In this document: positions 35,882-45,710 of the stretch, piece by piece
How the letters are laid out: the number at the start of each line of letters is the position of its first letter
Position numbering within the stretch: position 1 is the stretch's first letter
Origin: Mesaphorura yosii
Lineage: Eukaryota > Arthropoda > Collembola > Poduromorpha > Tullbergiidae
NCBI GenBank assembly: GCA_009869945.1
Contig: WIXG01000005.1
Span: 62,001-126,000 of the forward strand
Direction: 5' to 3'
Length of the DNA stretch: 64,000 nt
Notes under the pieces: generated by a model
The model's database searches: none
What the model was told of the DNA's origin: nothing
The model's input: only the letters and a program-made list of their open reading frames with translations
Program-made: the position numbers and the translations under genes

Positions 35882-36523
35882 ATGTGGATTTGTAAAGTGG
35901 TAAGAACTTCTTGTTGCGGCTGCTGCTGCTGCTCGAAAAGACGGTCAAAATTGCGGCGGGCGCAACAGGCGGAAAATGAGAAAGCTGTCGAAATTCAGGA
36001 AGCTCGAATGGAGCTTGAATCAGAATCAGAATCAGAGGACGAAACGGAAGCTGAAACACAAGACGTGGCAGTAAACGAATGCGAGAAAATGCAGCAGTTC
36101 CAAGATTCATGCGTACGTATGGTAATACACAACGTAATGTATTATACACTCGGTCTAATCTTGCCGACCATGCATGCTATTTTTCAGGAGCTCCACTCAG
36201 AATCCGAATACTCGGAAGAAGAAGACGACCGGAGATCTTTGCGAGATCCGGACGACGACAGCGAATTCATGCTGTCAAAATTCAGAAAAGAGATTACGAA
36301 AGCCATCTTGAGAGAGATTCCGCTCGGGGGCCAGGATCCGGACATCGTTCTCATTGGGTACGCCAGTCAATTTGTCGCAGGCACGGACTACTACCTGAAA
36401 ATCTTCGAGCGGGCGTCCGGAAAGTACTTCCACGTGCGGATTTACGAGTCTCTACAGGGCGATCTCATGCTGCAGAGGCTCAGTGCTCCCAAACAATTCG
36501 AAGATCCAATCATCTACTTCTGA
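35882..36523 (+). CDS. Stefin-type cystatin 2 with Cys-rich N-terminus
   Basis: Two exons (35882-36112, 36188-36523) give 188 residues. The intervening 75 bases have GTACGT and TTTTTCAG ends but are also in frame without a stop, so a 213-residue readthrough form is possible. The N-terminus is a striking cysteine cluster next to basic residues (RTSCCGCCCCSKRRSKLRR), typical of multiply palmitoylated membrane anchors. A Glu/Ser-rich linker with an ESESESE repeat follows. The stefin domain is at about residues 105-188, with an intact QFVAG inhibitory loop (residues 138-142) in IGYASQFVAGTDYYLKIFE. The protein ends DPIIYF. It lacks the intron after the hairpin seen in stefins 1 and 3. A membrane-tethered cytosolic protease inhibitor is inferred. 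Confidence 0.8.
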   Translation: MWICKVVRTSCCGCCCCSKRRSKLRRAQQAENEKAVEIQEARMELESESESEDETEAETQDVAVNECEKMQQFQDSCVRMVIHNVMYYTLGLILPTMHAIFQELHSESEYSEEEDDRRSLRDPDDDSEFMLSKFRKEITKAILREIPLGGQDPDIVLIGYASQFVAGTDYYLKIFERASGKYFHVRIYESLQGDLMLQRLSAPKQFEDPIIYF

Positions 36524-36936
36524 ATTCTGAAGAACCATTTATTTCTACATTAATTCTATTCCATAGTTCATTGCGCGGGCTGTGGTGTCAGCACCACGAA
36601 AGAGAACAAGGATTAAATTGCAGATATTCGCCCTGCTTATTGTGAGAATTAAAGTTCTTCAATCAATTGATTCCCCACATCCGCTCCTTGCTGATAATCT
36701 CAATAGCTTGTTGGCCACAACCAGTTGCCTTCACGGGCTCAGGGACTTTTGATTAATTTTGCACTGCATTGGCTAAACCTGAGCATTGCTACCGCTGTCG
36801 TAAAGAATTGCAATGTAGTTCGGTTGGACTCCGCCAGCAGTAAAGTTTAAATCGGATCACTCACGGTAAGCAGATCCAAGTATTTTTCGTGCCAGTCATT
36901 GCCACAACCACTTCCACAGGTATTTGAATTGTAGAA
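36524..36936. other. Spacer between stefin 2 and the extension-only gene
   Basis: No exon was seen. It presumably holds the stefin 2 3' UTR and the next promoter. Confidence 0.4.
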
Positions 36937-37208
36937 ATGTCGGACGAGGAGGCACCGTTGAACGCTCCTCCTGAGGAAAAGAAGGACGCGGATGGAGAGT
37001 CTTCAGGGACGCCTTTCTTCATGAAGATTATTATGCTGCTGTTCTCGTGCTTCATGGCCGCCGAAAAGGCAGAAAAGGGTGCCACGAAGGAAGAGGTGAG
37101 TGGAAATTGAGCGCTAGTCATTTAATTCCGTATGTACACGTTCAAAGGGTTAATTATTTTCAGGAGCAGAAGGAAGAAGCCCCGGCAAAAGAAGCACCGG
37201 CGGAATGA
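36937..37208 (+). CDS. Small acidic protein resembling a stefin N-terminal extension
   Basis: Two exons (36937-37095, 37164-37208) join in frame to 67 residues. The start MSDEEAPLNAPPEEKKD resembles that of stefin 3 (MADEPGEETPLLGEPP), followed by a hydrophobic Cys-containing stretch (FFMKIIMLLFSCFMA), again similar in position to FLQLFLTCCMPV of stefin 3. Exon 2 is only EQKEEAPAKEAPAE and a stop, so no stefin domain follows. It is either a truncated paralogue that kept only the membrane-interacting extension, or a separate micro-gene. The splice sites (GTGAGT, TTTTCAG) are good, which supports expression. Confidence 0.55.
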
Positions 37209-37755
37209 GCTCGATGATTGGACTATAAACTTTAATCAAGCTATGAAATTCAGTTCATGCACACTCCGACACGAATATTGCCGGATGCAAATTAGATAAG
37301 ATCCTAACAGCCAAATCTGAATAAACTCCGTTGACCTGAATCTTCCTTTGCTTATTCTTATCAGCGACATTAGTGCAAGTGTCCCAAAGCTATCAGCGTC
37401 AGCATCATCAAAGCATGACATTTTACAACATGATCTTAACTGGCTCTTATACCTTTTGTCGAAGATTTTATTCCTGTTTGGTATTGATTCGAACTCTGGT
37501 GACAGTTTTAACAGTGACCGAAAGCGGTCATTTTTAACCAAAAGTGCAGAATAAAATGGACGATTTGAAGTTGGTTAAACTCCCAGTTAGTGTAAAGAGG
37601 AGTGTAAAGTGGAGTGTAGCGTATGTGCCAGCGCCAGCGCCAAGTGACTTACCACAAGAAATCTTTTAATGATTCTTTTTGCGGTCCTGTGGTTTCTTCT
37701 AGTAACTCTTTTAGTGCAGATATCATGAAAATGGATGTAATGACAGTAATCGCAT
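37209..37755. other. Spacer, nothing recognised
   Basis: Short frames only between the extension-only gene (plus) and the orphan minus-strand exon. Confidence 0.4.
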
Positions 37756-37943
37756 TTAATTTAGAGGAGTGCGAATAAGTTCGTTTTGTGCTGGGGCTGC
37801 AAATAGGCCTGGTTCTTCTACGTTCAAATTCATTGGAATTTGCAAATCATTGGCATTGTCGGCATATGGGAAGCTACGCCACCTTCTGAAATCCAGGTTC
37901 AGCGAAGGAATATACGACCGATAAGGTAACGGCGGTTCATTTC
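37756..37943 (-). pseudogene. Orphan last exon of a PPxY-family gene
   Basis: A minus-strand open segment begins after a good acceptor (cttcaagcag at about 37944-37953). It enters in phase 1 and reads NEPPLPYRSYIPSL, then an acidic NLNVEEPGLF stretch, to a stop at 37756. The entry phase and the position of the proline/tyrosine motif match exon 3 of the membrane-adaptor family. However, it has PPLPY rather than PPxY, and no transmembrane exon or middle exon was found upstream before stefin 3 and member F. It is most simply a relic, or a gene whose first exons lie on the strand opposite stefin 3 and escaped me. Confidence 0.4.
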
Positions 37944-37998
37944 CTGCTTGAAGCACTCCTCATACACTCGTAAACAGCTGCCTGATTTGATTTGTCAG

Positions 37999-38977
37999 AT
38001 GGCTGACGAGCCTGGTGAGGAGACACCGCTTTTAGGCGAACCTCCTCAGCCAGAAGAGGCACCACCGCCACCAGTGGAAGAAGCAGAACCACCACCTGCT
38101 CCTGAGCCTGCAGCAGAGGAAGCCAATCCACCAGAAGAGCAAGAGTTAACGGTCGCTGAGTTGAGTGTTGCAGAGGAAGTTGCGCCTTGCGCACGCCAAG
38201 CACGTGTGGCGACTCTTAAGAAAAACACCCAGTCAAAGGAAGGCCTCTCAGCAAGCGCCCTTCAGGGCTTTCTCCAGCTTTTCTTGACGTGCTGCATGCC
38301 CGTTGTCCACCCCGGTGGGTCACGAGCAACATCGCCAGACCTCCCGAAGGCGCTTCCGGTACACTACATAACCACCTTCACGATAGAAGCGATTGCCGAT
38401 GGCTTCATAATTGTACGCTCATACGCTTATTTTTTGTCATTTTGTCTCGTGTTAATTAAGAACAATTAACATTCGTTACTGCGATGTTGCTTTCAATGTA
38501 GTCGAGCTTAAGACGTTTATGTTTTAGTAATGCCTTTGTAAGTTTTCATTTACTCCTCGTCCACGCTGATTCGTTGTTATGCAGGAAAAGTGTGCCTCTG
38601 GAAAACTTGGACCTTTCAAGCATCCGGATCACGCAGTTAACCGGGCATTTGCTGCTGTGGACGATGCCATCAAGGCGAAAGTCGAGGAGCTGAAGGGAGC
38701 TGCACCGGAGTCGCTGGAAGTGACTGGCTACAAAGACCAAAAGGTGGTGGGTATCAATTTGTTCGTCAAGGTAGTACAAATAATGAAAACACTAAAGCAA
38801 GGGCGTTGTCTCATTTTTTACTTAACCAACCGTTTCTTTTCCATGTTGTTTCAGATCAAGATTGACAAAGGTCCGGATTACATCCACGCCAAGATGTACC
38901 AGCCGATCGAGGGCGAGCCTTGCCTTATTGACACTACTGGTCTGAAGCTCGAGTCTGACGAGATTGAATACTTCTAA
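37999..38977 (+). CDS. Stefin-type cystatin 3 with acidic Pro-rich extension
   Basis: Three exons are proposed (37999-38358, 38585-38770, 38855-38977), giving 222 residues in frame. The extension starts MADEPGEETPLLGEPP, containing an EETPLL acidic dileucine motif, continues as Pro/Glu repeats, and includes a hydrophobic FLQLFLTCCMPVV segment. The first donor (GTACAC) was chosen because the resulting SPDLPKALP/EKCASGKLGPF junction parallels SPDPKAGSK/DLASEVETGGLSNF of stefin 1. The stefin domain has the N-terminal Gly, a QKVVG loop (QxVxG retained, about residues 172-176) and ends DEIEYF. The intron after LFVK is conserved with stefin 1. The extension could instead be a separate gene ending at 38469, so the junction is the weak point. 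Confidence 0.72.
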
Positions 38978-39410
38978 AACTCGTTTATGGTTTTACGTGA
39001 CTGGACAGCAGAAACTATTTTACTGACATCACCATCAATTTCTTGCCTTGTGCGGTTTCTATTTGAGAGTCATGTTTTAAACCCTGTTCTTAATAATTTG
39101 ACTCTGTGCTTGCATTCTGGTTTGGACTTTGGATAAGACAACATTGACAACAATAAATGAAATCTCATACCGCTCAACAAATATTCAAATATTATTCAGT
39201 TCAAGAATGTACATGTTTGAACAAACTCTGCAGCATAAGTTAATGACTGTCCATAATGAACTTGAACATTATATCACATTACGCAGTTTCCTGACTCCAG
39301 GTCCCTCAGATTCCACCCGGGTAATTTCTCGAAATTGATGCCAGCACCAGCACCATTCTTTCGTATGAGTCAATGGCCTTCCGTCCAGGCAGAAAGTCAT
39401 ATAATCGAGG
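38978..39410. other. Convergent spacer stefin 3/member F
   Basis: Tail-to-tail 3' region with an AATAAA around 39153-39158. No further gene was seen. Confidence 0.45.
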
Positions 39411-40099
39411 TTACACTTCAGTGGTGACGGTCGTTCGCGTTTGTGAATGTGGATAGGACTGACTTGAATGGGACATCGACGTGGATGCCACCACTGCAGC
39501 TGAAGTTGAACACGACGCTTTGGATTGGCACTCCTCGTACGTCGGAGGCGGCTCCTCCTGCTCATTCTCGTCCACTTCCAGTATGACTTGATTCACGAGC
39601 TTCACGGGAGTTGAACACTTCAAGGCCTTCTCAAATGACGGTGGTGGTTTTTGTTTCACGCGCCCGAAACAGGTGGCAAGCTCGGGAGAAACGTGTGCTG
39701 GGCCAAATTCCGTGCCAGGAAGTGGATGATCTGGGTAGAAATACAAGTGGTTTCCTGTGCGGACACGCATCAAAGTCAATCATCAGTCGCCGAGAAAGCA
39801 TTTACAAACTTAACGCTCAATTAGTCAAATTACCTGTGAAATAACTTCTGGCTGTTGGTGAATGACTTTCCACCCAGCTGAGGTCATTTCTTGACCTGTT
39901 TCCTTTGAAGAAGCATCTGATAAACTATCCGCGATAAAAATCAAAATCAATAAGTCAAATTAAATTAGCACCGAATGTTCAAGACAAAACAGAAGCTAAA
40001 GTTCTTGTCAAATTGACACTCGAAACTTACAATAAATTTCAGGACGAAGAGTGTGAACGCAGCGCCGAGAACAATGGCAACGCCGACCCAATCACCCAT
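39411..40099 (-). CDS. PPxY membrane-adaptor family member F
   Basis: Three exons (40099-40031, 39924-39834, 39754-39411) join in frame to 167 residues. Exon 1 is MGDWVG plus a helix (VAIVLGAAFTLFVLKFI) to the phase-0 junction. Exon 2 starts FIRCFFKGNRSRND, with Cys and basic residues at the membrane. The acceptor gcggatag was chosen over a nearer atcag because only it keeps both flanking frames. Exon 3 contains QKPPPSFEKALKC, the spacer ILEVDENEQEE and EPPPTYEECQS. The tail is Ser/Thr-rich. The spacing of the two motifs, about 30 residues, is like members C, G and I. Confidence 0.8.
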
Positions 40100-41775
40100 C
40101 GTACAAAATCTCGACAGCGTACAACTGCAAACTTCCAGATTTCAGTCAGCACGTGTGACTTTGCTGCTGACCTGCGATTGTATGGAATTGAGACTCCAGT
40201 CAGAGGCTAGCACAACAGAAAGTGCCGATAATGATGTTATGTAGAATTCTCAGTTAAACTTGAGACAAACAAAATCTAACTGACTGGGAGAACATCAAAA
40301 TCTCGAATCTCGTGCTGCACATGAAACACAAAGCACAAGTGGCTTGGCTGTTAATGTGGTAATTACATCCGTGTGGAGTACACGTACGCGCACGTTGTGA
40401 TTAATTACTTTACTATGAGAGGCGATAAGCAAAGCAAAGCACTTGCACTGCACAAGATGTTCATGGCGACTTAATCGGTAATTATAGTAGAACCTGGTGT
40501 CGATTCGTTGATGCTGCTGCCATTGAATGCTGATACGATACGAGTATGAGAGTCTTAACGAAAGTGAGAGTACATCGCACACGAACTCACGAACAAAGAA
40601 CCACTATCCAGTCAAGATGGTTCGCTCAACGCAACGATGAATTATAGTCCCTGTTTTGCCTTTGCGTGGCTTGTCGAAGGTCAATTCACAAAAAATTGTT
40701 TGCGATTCCTTCCAACTCCTCTTTTGTGCAGTGAGCTGAAGCACCAGCGCAACGTGGCTGTACGAGAATATAGTAATAGTACTAGCAGTAATGATGAATA
40801 TCAAATTAGCTTGTCGAGTGAGCGAGCAAATATCATAATAATGTTTGTGACAACGTTGACCAAGGTTAAGTTCAGACTCAGATGATGACAAGATGGATTT
40901 GTTTATGTTTATGTTTTGCACTGCACTGTTTCACAATCACAATCGCACCCTACCTCATGTGCTGTGCTGTGTTTGTACTTTACTTACTACGTTCTTATAT
41001 AGTCTTGTAATTCTTTGCGTGCTTGTACGACAGCTGGGAGTCAAAGACACTGTAATCTTCGTTTCCATCTCCGCTGCTCCTTGCTTTTGTATTGTGTTCG
41101 TGGTTTGCGTCCGGTGGAGGAATTAATGAGAGCTAACAGAAACCATAAAACCGCAGATACTTGCCGCCAGTGAACCGCGATCGCGATGAATGGATGGACA
41201 TACGACGTAGTTGGACTGGAACTTTTTTTTTAATTACAGAAGTAAACAAATCCATGCGATTGCGATTATTGTTGAGCTGTGAAGTGCCATGTGCCGTGAG
41301 ATTTTATGATAATCTGTTTATGAACAGCAGCAGAACTCACCTATCATTACAAGACTGCGAGCGAGGGAGGAAGAGCCGTATTCGCATCTCTTCCCTGTAC
41401 ACAAACTAACTGTACTCATTAGTGACATTGCAAAATTAAAGTATAGGCACAGCCCTGACATTGACACAGAACCAAGCTTGGTGTTTCGCTTTTTTTCCTT
41501 ATTCGTTCTATTCTATTCACGCGATTACATCCAGTGCAGGAATTGACTCTTCCATTTATTAGCCATTTAAAGAAGAACCCATCCCACATCATCACAATTA
41601 ACTTATCGACTTACCCGTAGTCGTATAATGCTTAATGCATTAGAATGTTTATAGTCTAGGAAGAACCTTACTCATTATTGTTAGTCTATCATTATCATTA
41701 AAATTATGCTGAGTTTAAGGAACGGTAATTTCAGTCCAGTCTTATTAAGAAGCAGCGATGTTAAGAAGTATTTTA
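40100..41775. other. Spacer between family members F and G
   Basis: About 1.7 kb without a recognisable exon on either strand. Confidence 0.45.
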
Positions 41776-42456
41776 CTACAAATGATTTTCAGCGTCTGGC
41801 AGCTTTGTTGTTGAATCATGTGTTGGGGCCGCGGATTGCGAGGGTGCTTTGTCATACTCTTTCTGAAGCTGCCCGTGCACAGAAGGAATTGGAATTGCAC
41901 AATCCATCATTTGTGAATGGACGTCGGCCTCGCCTGCTGAAACTGTCCTGACATACTCGCTGTACGAAGGAGGCGGTTCATCGGACTCGTCCTCCATTGC
42001 AATGTCAATGTCGACCTTCTCACAATACTTTATGGCGTCGTCGAATTCTGGAGGCGGAAGTGGACTCAAATTCCTTCCGACATGATTTGGATTGTAAGAG
42101 GGCGAGGTGGAATCTAATTTGTTAGAGACACGATTGCAATTTAATGTGTGGCCAGAGGCAAATTCTTGTTTAAGCTCTAAAACCTACGCACCGACTCTCA
42201 CGATTGACTCGTCTTGGCCTTCTCTGCTCCTGATTGAATAATTTCGCTCAGCCAGTCGTTCTGCTTCTTCCCGCAAATACTTTCTTCGACTCAACTGCAA
42301 AATGGATAGAAACCTTCATGTAATTCGCTTCCCGAAAGGACTTAGAGCCAACATTTTTATCGCAGTTGAATTTACCCAAAACTTGAGACCAAACATAAGC
42401 AAGATAGCCACGAACAGCCCGACTCGAAACCAAACAGATTTGAGAATGTCCGCCAT
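41776..42456 (-). CDS. PPxY membrane-adaptor family member G
   Basis: Three exons (42456-42376, 42294-42192, 42113-41776) join in frame to 173 residues. Exon 1 is MADILKSVWFR plus a helix (VGLFVAILLMFGLKFW). Exon 2 is strongly charged (LSRRKYLREEAERLAERN) and ends in phase 1. Exon 3 holds PLPPPEFDDAIKY, the acidic spacer VDIDIAMEDESDE and EPPPSYSEYVRT. The PPPxF-(D/E)(D/E)A(I/V)K element is nearly identical to those in members D and I, which shows that the first half of the motif is also under constraint. Confidence 0.83.
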
Positions 42457-43227
42457 TTTATACGATGTCACAGGCAATTGTCGCAAATAATTTTAAACGC
42501 GATATTTTTGAGCCTTCACCTTGCATTCAACCGAACTTGGAGGGACACAGGCACAACAAACACAGTTAACATTGTCTCGGCAGTAACACCACCAAATGGG
42601 GACAATATGGCTAGCAACTGAAGTGGCTCGGCTTGAGTACAAAAATAAAACTGCAGCATCAGCGCTCATGCCTGCAATCACACGGGACGAGAGTTGGTGC
42701 GGCCGTTCGATGCGATGAATGTCATGCGCAAGGTTGTGACAAGACGCGTCAACGATAAGGGAAAATAAGTGCAAACTGATAACGGGAAACTGGTAGAGTG
42801 CAAATTGGATATTGCTAATGAAGCGGACCAGTGATCTAACGAACGGTCCCAGCTCGTGTCTCGTGTGATTTCACACGTCTACACCGCGTTATGCAGTCAC
42901 ACTAAACTAATGGCTTTAAAAGACAAAAGACCTGACGCATCCATCAGTTGGGCAAGTGCTGCAAATCGGCAGTTTGTGGCGTACTTTGTTATTGTTGTTT
43001 CGACGTTCGTAATTCGTCATTTTTATTTAAATCATTATGTTGTACTGTGAACAATTAAAAATTAAGCGTATATTCAAAACAAGGTACAAAAGAACAAAGA
43101 GTATCAGCTAATAAAACCTGCTGGTGATGTAAAAATTGATAGAGACGTGTTTCAATCGTGGTTCATCGTTCATGGAGATTACTGGAACATTATTCAATTC
43201 AGACTTAGCACGATTTTGCATGATGAT
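42457..43227. other. Spacer between family members G and H
   Basis: No gene was seen; it should contain the promoter of member G. Confidence 0.45.
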
Positions 43228-43806
43228 TTAAATGTGAAGTACACAACTGTGCGGATGATTTTGGTCTGGCGGCATCACAATTACGTTTGCTTCATTTGTC
43301 GTGGTCGTGACGCACTTTATTGTTATGCTATCGCCATCAGTTGAATCGCCGTTTGATGCTGGATTTTCAGCTTCGTACGCCTTCAAATAATCAGCGTAGC
43401 TTGGAAGGACTTCGCATTTGTTGTATTCTGGCGGTGGCGTGTCTCCCACGCGTGCTCGATCTAAGAAGAATCCTACAATAAACGCCTTGCATTGAATAAC
43501 GTATTTATTAATGATTAATTAGTAAAATCCCTACCTGTCCTAGTTGGAATTGGGCTGTTAATGTTGACATATTCCCGGAGTCGAAATTCGTCGTTTACAC
43601 TGAAATTGGACTCCGTTTCCCGGCGGCTTGCTGCTCGTTTGGTCATGAGATAAACCTGAAAAGTCAAAATGAGCTTGATTTCTGTTGCAGCGATGAATGT
43701 TTGAGAGTTAGAGTTAAAGTAAATAATATAAACTTACATATAGCCTTAGCGCGATGGCTATCAAGAAAGCCACCAAGATTAAGGTCACTTCCAGTTTTAC
43801 ATCCAT
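43228..43806 (-). CDS. PPxY/LPSY membrane-adaptor family member H (Comm-like motif)
   Basis: Three exons (43806-43738, 43655-43535, 43472-43228) join in frame to 144 residues. Exon 1 is MDVKLE plus a helix (VTLILVAFLIAIALRLY). Exon 2 starts VYLMTKRAASRRETES. Exon 3 has both motifs close together: TPPPEYNKCEVLPSYADYLK. A PPxY followed within about ten residues by LPSY is the arrangement that Drosophila Commissureless uses to engage Nedd4 and sort Robo to endosomes. Similarity outside the motif was not established, so homology to Comm is only suggested. The tail is Thr/Asp-rich and ends VLHI. Confidence 0.82.
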
Positions 43807-44624
43807 TACTGCTTTCTTTCAAGGACCTCAAGGATCAGTGATTGTTGAGAAGCGGAACACTGATACTGGAGTTGCCGGTTCACTTGAACAAACAATCAAA
43901 ACTTCTAAAGAGTATCTGCTCGAAAAAGCTGGAGCACAACTACTGTCTGAACTACTCTCCTTGAACGGTGCCTTGAATATGCTATATTTCTGCTTCCGCC
44001 ACTGTGACATTGCAACGCAACGATTGCAATTCTGTCGACGTTGAATGACCTGGAATTGTTTGTTTACATGTTCTACTCGGGAAAGTGCGCAGGCTTATTG
44101 TGAACGACTGATAAGCGATCAGTAATCAGAAGCGTCAATGCCCAATACGAGACACTCGCTCGTACATGACGTTTGCAACAGTGCTACTCATTTGTATTGC
44201 ATAGCGTGATCGTAAGTGCCCGTTGTGCCCATGACCGTGAGGGTGACCCCAGTCTGAAATTCCAAATAAAAATGAGAGTTTAAAACAACGTCTCGAGTTA
44301 TTTGATTGATTCAATTTATTTACAAACATCAAAAATAAACTTCCTACGTGAGATTTCGCGCTGATATCAGCACGGCGCGTATCTGCTTAAGTAAATTAGT
44401 GACTTTCATAGTATAAAAGTTCTATACGTATCTATAATTTGTACGAGTTATTAGAACAGGTGCAGGTGCAAAAGTCAGACCTTATTGCGAGCTGAGAAGT
44501 CAACCTTTCCAGACGAAAGCCGATCAGCAGCTGATTGCCGAGCGCCTTGGCTAAACTGCCAAGGTAATGCCACACTAGCATTATCTAGAAAATCTTTATC
44601 TTAAACTAGCCACTGTCATTGTAA
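43807..44624. other. Spacer between family members H and I
   Basis: No gene was recognised. Confidence 0.45.
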
Positions 44625-45710
44625 TTATGCATTTGCCGTGACCGTTGTGAAATGCTGAGTCGCTACACTCTTCTCCTCTCCTCTCGTACTAATTTCAGTT
44701 GTAATTGGGTTCTGACTGTTATGAACACTTAAAATTAGTTCATCCTTCGTGGCAGTGGCGGTACACTCTTTTGTTTCATCCAGGATGAGTGTCGTCGTCA
44801 TTGTGGTCGGCGACACTGGCGGTGTTTCACTCTTGATAGCATCGTCATAGGTGGGTGGAGCTGCTTCTTCGATGTCAATGTAGAAAATTGGGCTCATTTT
44901 AACTGCATCCTCGAAAGCTGGAGGCGGAGCACGAATAAGTACGTTTCTGGCTGCCATGTTCCTGCGTAGGGCTTCTGTAAGAACAAGTACGGCACGGTCA
45001 CATTAGACACGGTCATCGCATCACTTGAACCCGAAATTGAAAATTAACAATGGCTGCAACGTGATCTATAACCTGCGGTACAACGGTCATGCCATGTGAA
45101 ACACGTGCGTCAGCATCTCTTATCAGTTACATTGTGAATGCATGATACGTGTTTTCAACTTTGCTCTGAACTTCAACTTCATTCCTTACAGCTACAATTC
45201 GAGCCAGATTGTTCAAATTGAGCTTGGCTATGGGCAATTGCGTTTGATTGGAAGATAACTTTAGTTCTAAATATCTAAATTGATAGAATCCTTACCTGCT
45301 CTTCTTTGGCGTCTTGCAGCTTCTCTCAGTAACTCTGCATTCTGTTTGAAGTATCCTCCAAGTAGCAGTCTGTTCTTCCACTCGATAATCTATTGAGAAC
45401 AATGATCGTACTAATTTAGAATTTATTTCACTGATTTTTAACACTACTTATTGAGATTCTAAGGAAAAAATCTACCGCGTTGAGTAATTAACCGCACAAA
45501 ATCTGAAATGACATGAAAGGACATTTCATCGAATCCTTCTCGACATTTAACTCGACCGGAGTTCTTTGTGTCATTTCCTTAGAACAATTCCTGCGTTCAT
45601 ATTTCTCATGTTTTGCTAAGATTTTATTTTGGGCTTACAACAAATCTCAGAAACACGCAAAAGAAGACGATTGCGACGATGATTAAGCAGATTTCTAGTC
45701 CCAAATCCAT
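44625..45710 (-). CDS. PPxY membrane-adaptor family member I
   Basis: Three exons (45710-45639, 45389-45296, 44974-44625) join in frame to 171 residues. Exon 1 is MDLGLE plus a helix (ICLIIVAIVFFCVFLRFV). Exon 2 is amphipathic and basic (IIEWKNRLLLGGYF, REAARRQRRA). Exon 3 has RAPPPAFEDAVKM, the spacer FYIDIEEA and APPTYDDAIKSE, then a Thr-rich tail (SPTTMTTTLI). The introns are longer than in its neighbours (249 and 321 bases) but the 0/1 phase pattern holds. It is the outermost member on this side of the array. Confidence 0.82.

Noticed and set aside
36079-36645. 188-codon plus-strand frame overlapping stefin 2
   Set aside because: It is an alternative frame over the stefin domain with Arg-rich composition typical of a shadow frame, while the overlapping frame has clear cystatin motifs.
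37948-38469. Reading the acidic Pro-rich frame as a stand-alone gene ending at 38469
   Set aside because: The tail after about 38358 looks intronic, and splicing there to 38585 gives a junction parallel to stefin 1. The alternative is kept as a stated uncertainty.
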